From Chryseobacterium sp. (GTDB taxonomy: Bacteria > Bacteroidota > Bacteroidia > Flavobacteriales > Weeksellaceae), in contig NZ_VOXE01000001.1 in assembly GCF_008014695.1 (NCBI RefSeq), forward strand, positions 828,627 to 892,626: 64,000 nt of DNA. The letters are read 5' to 3'. This document shows positions 43,476-51,268 of this stretch, one piece after another. The position numbers were made by a program, and so were the translations under genes. The notes beneath the pieces were generated by a model, which worked only from the letters and a program-made list of their open reading frames with translations, had not been told where the DNA came from and searched no databases. How positions within the stretch are numbered: position 1 is the first letter of the stretch; each line of letters starts with the position of its first letter.

Positions 43476-44708
43476 ATGAAAGAATTACTTGTTCACGATG
43501 CTTACAATTATTACCTGCTCGCTGCCGGAGTCATTACTTTGCTGGCTGCAGTCATTCCCAACGTGTTCCGAAAAAAACAGATAACACCCCCTATTCTGTA
43601 TCTGATCATCGGGATTCTTATTGCTTTAACAGGAAGAGCATACACCGATTTCGATATTATGCAGCATTCCGACATTATCCGGCGCGTCTCGGAGTTTGTT
43701 GTTCTCGTGGCACTCACCAATGCAGGATTGAAGATCAAAGAACCATTCGCTTGGCGAACCTGGAAATATTCCCTGAGACTTCTGCTCATCACCATGCCGC
43801 TTACAATTGTGGGCGCTGCCTATGCAGGTTGGTGGCTTCTCGGTCTTGCTCCGGCGGCGGCCGTTCTTTTTGGTGCGCTTATTTCCCCAACCGATCCCGT
43901 ACTTGCCTCAGATCTTCAAACCAGCCGGCCCAGCAAAAAAGATTTTTCCAAAATCCGCCTCGGACTCACTTCAGAAGCCGGAATGAATGACGGACTGGCT
44001 TTTCCGTTCACGTACTTTGCGATTTTTCTCGCAGCCAAAGGTCTTGATTATACCCAATGGATTGGCGAATGGTTCTATATGGAAGTCCTGTACAAAATTG
44101 CAGCCGGCAGCGTTGTCGGGTTTGTGGTAGGTTGGGCGCTCTACAAACTGATTTTTAAAGTCACCGCAGAAAGTCACCATTCCGTCATCAGCCGTGGAAT
44201 CCTGTCCCTCGCTCTGACACTTCTGCCATACGGACTCACGGAAATTCTGGGCGGTTACGGTTTTATTGCCGTTTTCGTGGCAGCCTGTGCTTTCAGCAAC
44301 AGCGAACGGAAAGCGAAACACATGGACAAGCTTCATGATTTTACCGAGGAAATAGAAAGGATTTTTGTCACTTTTCTCTTCATCATTATTGGGATCTATG
44401 TGTGTGCGACCATTGATGAGTTGTGGAATTTGAACACCATTCTTACCGCGTTGGCTGTACTGTTGGTGATCAGGCCAATAAGTGGCTGGCTTGCCCTGCA
44501 GGGAACCGACCTTTCGCCATTTGAGAAATTTGCGCTCTCTTTCTATGGGATTCGCGGCGTTGGTTCTATTTTCTACCTGATGTATGCTTTTGCGCAGACC
44601 GATTTTCCCAATTCCACGGAACTGATTCAGGTGACTGCGATGGTGATTGTACTATCGGTGCTGATTCACGGCCTTTCAGCTGCGGCCATCCAGAAGAAGC
44701 TGGATTAA
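43476..44708 (+). CDS. CPA1-type sodium:proton antiporter (NhaP-like)
   Basis: I chose ATG 43476 (MKELLVHDAYNYYLL) over an upstream ATG at 43443, whose extra residues are not membrane-like. About twelve membrane helices. The ion-binding region ALISPTDPVLASDLQ and GLTSEAGMNDGLAFPF (the ND motif) are clear, as is FYGIRGVGSIFYLMYA late in the chain. It exchanges Na+ or K+ for protons. The 247 bp between chrA and this gene hold no gene or clear promoter. Confidence 0.92.
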   Translation: MKELLVHDAYNYYLLAAGVITLLAAVIPNVFRKKQITPPILYLIIGILIALTGRAYTDFDIMQHSDIIRRVSEFVVLVALTNAGLKIKEPFAWRTWKYSLRLLLITMPLTIVGAAYAGWWLLGLAPAAAVLFGALISPTDPVLASDLQTSRPSKKDFSKIRLGLTSEAGMNDGLAFPFTYFAIFLAAKGLDYTQWIGEWFYMEVLYKIAAGSVVGFVVGWALYKLIFKVTAESHHSVISRGILSLALTLLPYGLTEILGGYGFIAVFVAACAFSNSERKAKHMDKLHDFTEEIERIFVTFLFIIIGIYVCATIDELWNLNTILTALAVLLVIRPISGWLALQGTDLSPFEKFALSFYGIRGVGSIFYLMYAFAQTDFPNSTELIQVTAMVIVLSVLIHGLSAAAIQKKLD

Positions 44709-44745
44709 CTGACTTTTATTTAAGAACAGCTGATATTGTTAAATC

Positions 44746-44777
44746 TTTGTTCGCGCTAAATTAAATTTCTATATTTG
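44746..44777 (+). promoter_or_regulatory. promoter of the 90-residue membrane protein gene
   Basis: TTTG (44746-44749) and TATATTTG (44770-44777) are 20 bp apart, a full match to the Bacteroidota promoter layout. Confidence 0.55.
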
Positions 44778-44805
44778 ATAAAGCCCCAAAGACCGAAGAC
44801 TGCTT

Positions 44806-45078
44806 GTGCTAACCCAAACCTTAAGACCTGTGAATACAGCAAAAGAAAAATCCACCGATGCCAAGTCTGTGATTCTCACTTTCTTAATTATCGCCTTTGG
44901 GACGATTGTTTTTATAGTGAACGGACTTTATTTGAAACTCCTCTTCCTGGCGCTGTCGCTGGGTATTTTTATCTACAGCAACATTACTTCGAAACAGTCC
45001 AAGGTATTTACGTACTTTATTATTCTGCTTATTCTCGCTGCATCTGTATTTTTAATAATAGATCATTTAGAAAGATAG
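44806..45078 (+). CDS. small membrane protein of unknown function (90 residues)
   Basis: Three hydrophobic segments (about residues 21-38, 40-55 and 65-85) occur with a charged N-terminus. The start is GTG 44806 or GTG 44830; no ATG is available. A well-formed promoter upstream supports expression. The competing frame at 44775-45098 lacks membrane-like regularity and was not used. I do not recognise a family. A strong hairpin after it also ends the convergent lpd gene. Confidence 0.6.
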   Translation: MLTQTLRPVNTAKEKSTDAKSVILTFLIIAFGTIVFIVNGLYLKLLFLALSLGIFIYSNITSKQSKVFTYFIILLILAASVFLIIDHLER

Positions 45079-45116
45079 AGATTACAGAGTTAAAATAAGA
45101 AGACCTTACCCACAAA

Positions 45117-45157
45117 AAACTGCCCCTAAAAAGTGACTAACTCTTTCGGGGCAGTTT
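45117..45157. terminator. intrinsic terminator downstream of the dihydrolipoyl dehydrogenase gene
   Basis: AAACTGCCCC (45117-45126) pairs perfectly with GGGGCAGTTT (45148-45157) over 10 bp. On the minus strand a T-run follows, ending the lpd gene. It also lies after the small membrane protein gene. A similar hairpin follows the fused E1 gene at 54041. Confidence 0.8.
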
Positions 45158-45188
45158 GAACGTAAGATTCGTATCGATAAGTTGAGTT

Positions 45189-46580
45189 CTAAATATGAAT
45201 CACTTCACCGTAAGCAGCAGCAGCAGCTTCCATAATCGCTTCGGAAACCGTCGGGTGCGGGTGAATGGATTTGATGATCTCGTGGCCGGTTGTCTCCAAT
45301 TTTCTCGCCACAACCGCTTCTGCGATCATATCCGTAACACCTTCGCCCACCATATGACAGCCGAGCCATTCGCCGTATTTGGCATCGAAAATTACTTTCA
45401 CAAAACCGTCGGTATTACCATTCGCCGTTGCTTTTCCGCTCGCGGAAAGCGGAAATTTCCCTACCTTGATCTCGTAGCCTTTTTCTTTTGCCTGCTTTTC
45501 GGTTAAACCTACAGAAGCAACCTCCGGATGACAGTAGGTACATCCCGGAATATTTCCGTAATCGATTTTCTCGACATGAAGTCCTTTTATTTTCTCCACA
45601 CAGGTAATTCCTTCTGCTGAAGCAACGTGTGCCAAAGCCTGGGTCGGTAAAATATCGCCGATCGCGTAATAGCCCGGAACCGAAGTTTCGTACCATTCGT
45701 TCACCAGTACTCTTCCTTTATCCGTCTGAATGCCGACTTCTTCAAAACCCTGCCCTTCGATATTGGCAGCAATTCCCACTGCGGAAAGCAGGATATCCGC
45801 TTCGAGGGTGATGTTTCCGGTCGCTGTCTTCACAGAAGCTTTTACGCCTGCTCCGGAAGTATCGACCGATTCCACAGAAGCGTTGGTCATGATTTCGATT
45901 CCGGATTTCTTTAGGGATTTCTCAAGGTGTTTTGAAACCTCTTCGTCTTCTACCGGAACGATGTTTGGCATGAATTCCACGACAGTCACCTTGGTTCCCA
46001 TGGAATTGTAGAAATCTGCGAACTCAACGCCGATGGCGCCTGAACCCACTACGATCATGGATTTTGGCAGTTCCGGAAGCGCGAGCGCCTGGCGGTATCC
46101 GATCACTTTTACACCGTCCTGAGGAAGGTTAGGCAATTCTCTGGATCTCGCACCTGTCGCGATGATGATGTGTTCTGCTGAATATTCGGTGTTTTTTCCG
46201 TCCTTATCGGTTACGGAAACCTTTTTGCCTTTCTGGATTTTGGCTGTTCCCATGATCACATCGATCTTGTTTTTCTTCATGAGGAAGGAAATCCCGCCGC
46301 TCATTTTGGTGGCCACCCCTCTACTTCTCTGAATGACTTTCGTGAAATCGAAGCCCGGATTTTCGATCCTGTTCAGGCCGTAATCTTCGGTATGTTTTAA
46401 ATAATTGAATACGTGCGCAGACTTCAGCAACGCTTTGGTCGGGATACAGCCCCAGTTCAGGCAGATGCCGCCCAGATTTTCCTTTTCGATGATGGCGGTT
46501 TTGAAACCTAACTGAGCGGCTCTGATGGCCGTTACATATCCACCGGGACCACTTCCGATGACAATAATATCGTAGTTCAT
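45189..46580 (-). CDS. lpdA: dihydrolipoyl dehydrogenase (E3)
   Basis: This flavoenzyme reoxidises dihydrolipoamide in pyruvate and other 2-oxoacid dehydrogenase complexes. The FAD-binding GSGPGGYVTAIRAAQLG is at residues 9-25, and the redox disulfide is GGICLNWGCIP (C40, C45). The NAD-binding GSGAIGVEFADFYNSMG, the ATG and GDI motifs, and the C-terminal His-Glu pair in HPHPTVSEA are all intact. Length 463 is normal. It stands apart from both dehydrogenase E1 genes in the window and likely serves them both. Confidence 0.96.
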   Translation of the reverse strand: MNYDIIVIGSGPGGYVTAIRAAQLGFKTAIIEKENLGGICLNWGCIPTKALLKSAHVFNYLKHTEDYGLNRIENPGFDFTKVIQRSRGVATKMSGGISFLMKKNKIDVIMGTAKIQKGKKVSVTDKDGKNTEYSAEHIIIATGARSRELPNLPQDGVKVIGYRQALALPELPKSMIVVGSGAIGVEFADFYNSMGTKVTVVEFMPNIVPVEDEEVSKHLEKSLKKSGIEIMTNASVESVDTSGAGVKASVKTATGNITLEADILLSAVGIAANIEGQGFEEVGIQTDKGRVLVNEWYETSVPGYYAIGDILPTQALAHVASAEGITCVEKIKGLHVEKIDYGNIPGCTYCHPEVASVGLTEKQAKEKGYEIKVGKFPLSASGKATANGNTDGFVKVIFDAKYGEWLGCHMVGEGVTDMIAEAVVARKLETTGHEIIKSIHPHPTVSEAIMEAAAAAYGEVIHI

Positions 46581-46638
46581 GTGTTAAAAAATTTAAGGCG
46601 AATTTACGGAAAAAATCCGAACGGTATAAGTACAGCCG

Positions 46639-47262
46639 TCAGAGATTCTCATTTCGGGCAAGCCAGTCTTTCAGGGACTCGATTTCGGCAGTCTGGGTTT
46701 TGACAATTGCACTGCAGAGTTTCAGCAGCTCCTGTTCTTTGCCGTATTCCAGGTAGACTTTGGCCATGTCGACCGCGCTCTGATGGTGGGGAATCATCTG
46801 CTGGGCATAATCCCGATCGATATCGTTGTGAACGGGAATGTTTTTATCCATCATTGCGGACATCGAACGGTTAAGGTCCTGCTGAAAGGCCTTATGATCA
46901 GCGGAGGTTTCCTTCCGGTCTGCAAACTTTTTCATCAACCCGATCTCGGCGTTCTGCGCATCAATAACTTTCTTTGCAAAGGTTCTGAGTTCCTTATCTT
47001 TTCCTTGTTCCAGAAGCAGTTCCGACATTTCCATGGCGCCTTTGTGATGTTCGATCATCATTTTTGAGAAATCTGCATCGGTATTTCCGGTGGGGGTTGC
47101 GCGGTGCATTTCGTCCATCATGTTGGCCATAAGGGCGACCATTTCGTTTTTGGTTTCGGTTTCATGGTGTTGTTGGGGCGGATTTCCGGATGTTTTAGGC
47201 TCCGTTTTGTTACAGGAAGCAGCCACCAATGCGATTGAAGCGGCGAGCAAAAGGTTTTTCAT
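46639..47262 (-). CDS. DUF305 lipoprotein (ferritin-like)
   Basis: A lipoprotein signal peptide (lipobox AASC, Cys about 17) precedes two DUF305 repeats: MMIEHHKGAMEMSELLLEQGKDKELRTFAKKVIDAQNAEIGLMKKF, then QQMIPHHQSAVDMAKVYLEYGKEQELLKLCSAIVKTQTAEIESLKDWL. The HH and E/Q pattern may bind metal, and family members are often linked to copper. It lies directly left of the cassette-like region, divergent from it. Length 207 is normal. Confidence 0.92.
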   Translation of the reverse strand: MKNLLLAASIALVAASCNKTEPKTSGNPPQQHHETETKNEMVALMANMMDEMHRATPTGNTDADFSKMMIEHHKGAMEMSELLLEQGKDKELRTFAKKVIDAQNAEIGLMKKFADRKETSADHKAFQQDLNRSMSAMMDKNIPVHNDIDRDYAQQMIPHHQSAVDMAKVYLEYGKEQELLKLCSAIVKTQTAEIESLKDWLARNENL

Positions 47263-47379
47263 AAGGCTGGAATTTAAAGGATGAGGAGCAAAAAGCGGGC
47301 TAAGATTTTAAGTGGTGCAGGATCAGAAGTGTAAAAAATGACATTCTGACATTTATTTCACCACTGCGGATCTCGTATC

Positions 47380-47412
47380 GTTTCCGTATGGTTCCCGTAT
47401 GGTTTCCGTATC
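47380..47412. repeat. three tandem 11-bp repeats
   Basis: Units are GTTTCCGTATG, GTTCCCGTATG and GTTTCCGTATC, without spacers, in the left spacer of the cassette-like region. Function unknown. Confidence 0.7.
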
Positions 47413-47589
47413 AAAACTGTGTTTTTCATTCTGGCTTTTTTCTGTCAGATTGTCATGATTGGCAATGGTATTTCCCGGGAGTTTTGCAGCAACCTATTCA
47501 AGCTTGGAATTTCATGTGGAGGAGTCTGCTGCTAATAAAAAACCAGTACAATGACTTATTAAATATAAATGATATATTAGTGCAAGTAA

Positions 47590-47637
47590 ATAGGTCTGAC
47601 TTTTATCAGACCTATCCCTACAAAAACAGGGGATAGG
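47590..47637 (+). promoter_or_regulatory. two mutually exclusive hairpins
   Basis: ATAGGTCTGA (47590-47599) pairs with TCAGACCTAT (47606-47615), a perfect 10-bp stem. CCTATCCC (47611-47618) also pairs with GGGATAGG (47630-47637), 8 bp. The two share CCTAT, so only one can form at a time. They lie 70-120 bp before the first cassette gene and look like an attenuator or a folded recombination site. Confidence 0.55.
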
Positions 47638-47708
47638 ACTGACAGGAGGAGGCATATATACTAGTTGTGTGCAATTTTCAGAACTTAACAATAACTAAAA
47701 CCTAAATT

Positions 47709-48113
47709 ATGACAGCAGAAGAACTAAAAGTTAAAACAAAAGATGAAATAATGGACTTTATCCGAAAAAGATTGAGTTTCGATGAAGGTACTGCAGGCTC
47801 AATCAGACAGTCGGAAACTGAACGTAAACAACATAAAAGATTTGATATGTCTGGTTACGAATCAAAGACTGGTCAATGTACTGTTTGGAATGCATCTGTA
47901 TTAAATGAATTTGCTGATTTAGGGATATACGATTATACATCTTATCTATTTTTAGATTTCTATAAAGGTAACCCAAGACTTTACTTAAAATACTTTAATG
48001 AAAATGAGAATTTAGAATTTGACGAATGGGGCGGATATGGAACAACAGAAATAATTTATAAGATTTTTGAATTAACCATTTTTTCTAATAAGGGAAAACG
48101 TAGAAGAATTTAA
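47709..48113 (+). CDS. small protein of unknown function, cassette-like module
   Basis: A 134-residue soluble protein with Lys/Glu-rich helices at the N-terminus, an aromatic-rich middle (YDYTSYLFLDFYKGNPRLYLKYF) and a basic end (KGKRRRI). There is no signal peptide, membrane segment or motif I recognise. Base composition is AT-richer than the chromosomal genes on either side. The next gene begins 5 bp downstream, so they form a pair bounded by the inverted GTTGTGTGCA repeats. A toxin-antitoxin or immunity pair is possible but not shown. Confidence 0.7.
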   Translation: MTAEELKVKTKDEIMDFIRKRLSFDEGTAGSIRQSETERKQHKRFDMSGYESKTGQCTVWNASVLNEFADLGIYDYTSYLFLDFYKGNPRLYLKYFNENENLEFDEWGGYGTTEIIYKIFELTIFSNKGKRRRI

Positions 48114-48118
48114 AAGTT

Positions 48119-48379
48119 ATGAAAGAAAATGATAGGTTTAATATATATAATTTAGATGCACATCGTATTTCCTATGGCAGTATGACTGAACCCGAAAGAT
48201 TTACCTTATATGGTAGCAATGGAAATTATATAGCGTATGGAATTTTTAATGGTCCAGAAAATTTCTCAGTTTACAATTTAAAAGGGGAAAGAATATCTTA
48301 TGGAATTATGAACGGAAGAACAGATTTTAACATTTATGATTTAGACGGAGAACGCACCTCATATGGAATTCTAGAATAA
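48119..48379 (+). CDS. small protein made of four 21-residue repeats
   Basis: The 86-residue protein is four near-identical repeats of exactly 21 residues, with Phe at 7, 28, 49 and 70 and Tyr-Gly at 19-20, 40-41, 61-62 and 82-83. The repeat pattern is about F-x-hydrophobic-Y-[N/D/G]-x-x-G-x-x-x-[S/A]-Y-G, like a beta-hairpin repeat. It resembles MORN- or YD-type beta repeats in spirit but fits no family I can name. It follows the 134-residue gene by 5 bp and likely acts with it. Confidence 0.72.
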   Translation: MKENDRFNIYNLDAHRISYGSMTEPERFTLYGSNGNYIAYGIFNGPENFSVYNLKGERISYGIMNGRTDFNIYDLDGERTSYGILE

Positions 48380-48384
48380 AAAAC

Positions 48385-48518
48385 TGCACACAACAGCCGT
48401 TTGGCGTAATGGCTGGTTTAGTTTTTCTTAGCCGGAAATTACTAAGTTGAAATTTTGCTTATCTTAGAACAAATTATTAAAAAAGCCGCAACTGACGCCA
48501 AGTGGCGGAACGTTAGCC
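48385..48518 (+). other. attC-like folded recombination element
   Basis: The element runs from TGCACACAAC (48385-48394), just after a stop codon, to GTTAGCC (48512-48518), just before the next gene. Ends of the RYYYAAC/GTTRRRY kind, about 130 bp apart, are the shape of integron attC sites. Inside, GCCGTTTGGCGT (48396-48407) pairs with ACGCCAAGTGGC (48495-48506) with 10 of 12 matches, giving a long imperfect fold. The end motifs match the integron consensus only in part (AAC and GTT are exact). Sequence shows the fold; recombination is inference. Confidence 0.5.
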
Positions 48519-48525
48519 AAATTTT

Positions 48526-49581
48526 ATGAAAGCACAAATAATAAGAGATTTTCACGAAAATAATTCAATTTACAATTTATTCTGTGATAGATTAAAAAAT
48601 CTGATTACCGATTTATTACGTCAAGACGGGATAATCATACACAATCTTAATAGTAGAGTAAAAGATATACAAAGTCTATCGAAGAAAATTGATAAAAAAG
48701 TTGGTAAGTATAATACGTTAACTGACATTACTGATTTAGTAGGCATAAGAATTATTTCACATCTTGAAAGTGAAGTAAATTTAATTGAAAAATTAGTAAG
48801 AAAAGAATTTAAAATTGATGAAATAAATTCAATTGATAAAAGAGAATTAAATAATGACCAATTTGGATACCGTTCTTTGCATTTAGTTATCTCATTGAAT
48901 GATGAAAGAGCGAATTTAACAGAATATTCTAAATACAAAGATTTAAAATGTGAGATACAAATTAGATCAATTTTACAGCATGCTTGGGCTGAAATAGAGC
49001 ATGATTTAGGATATAAAGGTAAAACTCAAATCCCAGACCAGTATAAAAGAAATTTCAATAGATTATCAGCATTACTTGAAACAGCAGATAAAGAATTTGA
49101 CAGATTAAAACAAGAATTGTCAATTTACGAAGAAGAAGTTTCAGAATTAATTTTATCAGAACCTCAAAATGTAAGTATTGATAAAACTAGCTTAAGAAAA
49201 TTTAATGCAGAAAATGAAATTTTAATTGAGGCAAGAAATTTTCTTGAAAATAAATTAGGTTGGAAATACATTAATTATATTGATAACTTAGAAGAAATTA
49301 TTGAAAGATTCGCATACTTTAAAATGAAAACAATTAAAGATATTAGTGATTCTTTGATTGAGAATAAAGATTTATTTTTCAAATTTTTGGATGTTTTTAC
49401 AGAGGGATTTAAATATGACGAAATTTCAACTGAAATTGTAATTTATTATTTCCAACATTTTTTAGCGGCCAAATCAGAAAATGTAGATTATGTAACAGGT
49501 TATCTAAATTTTGAGTATAAAATTGGTGGAGAATCTAAAGAATTTATCGAAACATTCCAAAAAGCCAAAAACTTCAACTAA
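48526..49581 (+). CDS. RelA/SpoT-domain alarmone synthetase, cassette-borne
   Basis: The synthetase domain (about 20-170) has its key residues: NSRVKDIQSLSKKI (R44, K46), DLVGIRI (D70), YRSLHLVI (Y115), and EIQIRSILQHAWAEIEHDLGYK (E143 to H159). It would make (p)ppGpp or a related nucleotide. There is no HD hydrolase or TGS/ACT domain, so it is a stand-alone synthetase, and a C-terminal about 170-residue extension is of unknown kind. Stand-alone RelA/SpoT proteins in mobile settings are often toxSAS toxins or phage-sensing effectors, but no antitoxin is evident nearby. The gene starts 7 bp after the attC-like end. Confidence 0.82.
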   Translation: MKAQIIRDFHENNSIYNLFCDRLKNLITDLLRQDGIIIHNLNSRVKDIQSLSKKIDKKVGKYNTLTDITDLVGIRIISHLESEVNLIEKLVRKEFKIDEINSIDKRELNNDQFGYRSLHLVISLNDERANLTEYSKYKDLKCEIQIRSILQHAWAEIEHDLGYKGKTQIPDQYKRNFNRLSALLETADKEFDRLKQELSIYEEEVSELILSEPQNVSIDKTSLRKFNAENEILIEARNFLENKLGWKYINYIDNLEEIIERFAYFKMKTIKDISDSLIENKDLFFKFLDVFTEGFKYDEISTEIVIYYFQHFLAAKSENVDYVTGYLNFEYKIGGESKEFIETFQKAKNFN

Positions 49582-49820
49582 CATGGGTAAGCGTTGCATA
49601 ACCCTAATTTTCCGGCGTTAGGTTTAAACCCTATAGAAAACAACCTCTTTTAAGCGATTTAAGAGAGGTTTTTGTTTTTGACGATTTATGGCCACACGAT
49701 GCAATCGTGCGGCAGCAGGGTTAGTTTTCATCATAATTTCTATCTTAGCAGATAGTACGCTGCTCCCCTCCTGGCAACTAACGCAAAACCGAGAAACGTT
49801 ATACAAAAGCCTTACAGAAG
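49582..49820. other. structured spacer between cassette-like genes
   Basis: Holds GTTAGGT (49614-49620 region), a terminator-like hairpin (AACCTCT...AGAGGTT with T-run, about 49642-49678), a CACGAT-gca-ATCGTG hairpin (about 49695-49709) inside GGCCAC..CGTGCGG, and a CTATCT-tagc-AGATAG hairpin. GTTATAC (about 49797) precedes the next gene. Confidence 0.5.
49690..49724 (+). repeat. copy 1 of the GGCC...CGTGCGG structured repeat
   Basis: GGCCACACGATGCAATCGTG-CGGCAGCAGGG. Related copies lie at 50429 (short), 51179 (inverted), 51830 and, in part, 52931. Confidence 0.5.
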
Positions 49821-50321
49821 ATGAAATTAAAAGAATTGGCAGATAAAGAGATTGAATTGCACTCAAAAGTAACTTTATTGGAAGGGACAATTGAATACAA
49901 GGAGCATTTTGTCTTGAATTCTGGAATACCAGAACAGTATAAACGGATTCATGCTCAATATTCCCAACTTGCCCATTCAGAAAATGAAGCGTTAAAACGA
50001 GGATTATTTATTCAGTGGTATTCTCTTGCAGAACCATTGTGGTTAAGCGGTATTTCTGAATTGAGTAAAGATTCCGAACAAAAGATAATCTCCATCTTAA
50101 ACGATAAAATTCTTGCTGGTAAAGTTGATAATGAATTAAAATGGATGCTTGAGTACTATTTGGACTGGGATTGGGTGTTCAAAAAATATGAAGGATTACC
50201 TGGTATTGATAAAGCCATTCGTGAAAGAAAAAATGAAATGCCAGATCATATTAATTCCGAAGAAATGAATCAAAGAGGACAAATGGGAATATATTGGAAT
50301 TCAATTTCAATATGGGAATAA
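49821..50321 (+). CDS. protein of unknown function, cassette-like module
   Basis: A 166-residue soluble protein, mostly helical. It contains a Trp/aromatic-rich middle (IQWYSLAEPLWLSGISELSKDSEQKIISILNDKI) and ends in IYWNSISIWE. No signal peptide, membrane helix or family I recognise; HEAT-like helical packing is possible. Low GC and plus orientation match the other cassette-like genes. The spacer downstream starts with a perfect CTACAGC-agt-GCTGTAG hairpin (50331-50347). Confidence 0.7.
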   Translation: MKLKELADKEIELHSKVTLLEGTIEYKEHFVLNSGIPEQYKRIHAQYSQLAHSENEALKRGLFIQWYSLAEPLWLSGISELSKDSEQKIISILNDKILAGKVDNELKWMLEYYLDWDWVFKKYEGLPGIDKAIRERKNEMPDHINSEEMNQRGQMGIYWNSISIWE

Positions 50322-50586
50322 AATAAAAGGCTACAGCAGTGCTGTAGATTACGCGAACGAACAAGGACTTCAGGATGACATCTTGGTTTTCCGGATATTT
50401 GATTTTTGGTGTGTTTCGATTTTAGTATGGCCACACGTGCGGAAGCGGAGGAAAGTTTATTTACGATATAAAGAAAAAAAGATATCTTAGTGACAGAAAT
50501 AAATCTTACAAAAAGCAAACAAATTCCTACCAAATGGGCGGTAGTTGTTTGAGGATAAGACCTATATACAAGTTAGCCGTAATTCT
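50322..50586. other. structured spacer between cassette-like genes
   Basis: It holds a CTACAGC-agt-GCTGTAG hairpin (50331-50347), a short copy of the GGCCACACGTGCGG repeat (50429-50455), and a bulged inverted repeat, CAAACAA...CTACC with GGTAG-TTGTTTG (50516-50551). GTTAGCC (50572-50578) is followed by GTAATTCTATG at the next gene's start. Confidence 0.55.
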
Positions 50587-51117
50587 ATGATTGAAGCACT
50601 TGAGAGAATATATTCATTTTTTAGATTCCCTTTTCCTTTTTGTTTTGGAGTAGCATTTATTGGTATTGTTTTGCTTTTATCTTCCAACGTTTTAAAGAGT
50701 TTGAAAATAAATTCAAAAAAAATTCAAATTATAGGCTTCATTTTAATTGGTCAGTTATTTATTGTTGGGTTAATTTTAGTTTTATTACAATCTATAATTC
50801 TAAATGAGATTAGAAATGAATTTATTAGAATTTTAGAAAGCCCAAAAACTCAAATTGTACAAACTGACAAAAACTTTGGAATTTTTACATCTGATGAATT
50901 AAAGGTTGAACTAATAAAAATTAAAGAATATTCCCCACATCATTCAGGAACATCGAATGAAATGAAACTCAAACTTGTTAATCCAGACAACAATTTTAAT
51001 ATAAAAGTATTTCGTGATTCTCAAAACCCAAATGAATATTGGATCTTCACTGACAAATATTGGTTTGGAAGTAAAGATGAAGAAATTGGAAGAATTACAA
51101 CAAACAAATTCAAGTAA
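50587..51117 (+). CDS. membrane protein of unknown function, cassette-like module
   Basis: The start is ATG 50587 (MIEALERIYSFFRF), right after GTTAGCCGTAATTCT. A longer frame from 50545 would cover the repeat and is not credible. Two membrane helices (about 18-37 and 50-75) are followed by a soluble domain of about 100 residues that ends in YWIFTDKYWFGSKDEEIGRI. No family recognised. Confidence 0.72.
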   Translation: MIEALERIYSFFRFPFPFCFGVAFIGIVLLLSSNVLKSLKINSKKIQIIGFILIGQLFIVGLILVLLQSIILNEIRNEFIRILESPKTQIVQTDKNFGIFTSDELKVELIKIKEYSPHHSGTSNEMKLKLVNPDNNFNIKVFRDSQNPNEYWIFTDKYWFGSKDEEIGRITTNKFK

Positions 51118-51178
51118 AACTACAGGTAATAACTAAGCTTTCGTCTTGTCCGCAGGACACGAGATCAAAGCCCGTTGA

Positions 51179-51205
51179 ACCCCGCACGAATCCTTCGCGT
51201 GGCCC
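51179..51205 (-). repeat. inverted copy of the GGCC...CGTGCGG repeat
   Basis: On the minus strand this reads GGCCACGCGAAGGATTCGTG-CGGGGTTC, the same hairpin-forming repeat as at 49690 and 51830, but in the other orientation. Confidence 0.45.
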
Positions 51206-51268
51206 CCACCATCGTATTTTCAGCATTTGAAACTGCCTTCCAACAGAAATACCGTTATATATAATTCT

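Larger units (their letters stand above)
47263..47708. other. 446-bp non-coding spacer at the left edge of the cassette-like region
   Basis: No credible gene; an 82-codon frame here looks like chance. It holds an 11-bp triple repeat (47380-47412), two hairpins that share one arm (47590-47637), and GTTGTGTGCA at 47664-47673, which has an inverted partner at 48385-48394. Confidence 0.6.
47664..48394. repeat. inverted GTTGTGTGCA ends bounding a two-gene module
   Basis: GTTGTGTGCA at 47664-47673 is repeated inverted (TGCACACAAC) at 48385-48394. The similarity extends to 15 bp (GTTGTGTGCARTTTT) with one mismatch. The segment between holds only the two small genes, so it looks like a unit that can move or invert. 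Confidence 0.6.

Noticed and set aside
44775-45098. 107-codon frame as an alternative to the small membrane protein
   Set aside because: The frame at 44806 has regular membrane helices; this one is Cys/Arg-scattered and starts before a plausible leader ends.
47380-47412. Possible CRISPR or iteron array from three 11-bp repeats
   Set aside because: Units are too short, have no spacers, and no Cas or replication gene is near.
47388-47636. 82-codon frame in the left spacer
   Set aside because: Composition is Trp/Tyr/Phe-rich without pattern, and it crosses both the tandem repeat and the hairpins; it looks like chance.
49624-49890. 88-codon minus-strand frame
   Set aside because: It crosses the spacer hairpins and the start of the 49821 gene, and has no family signal.
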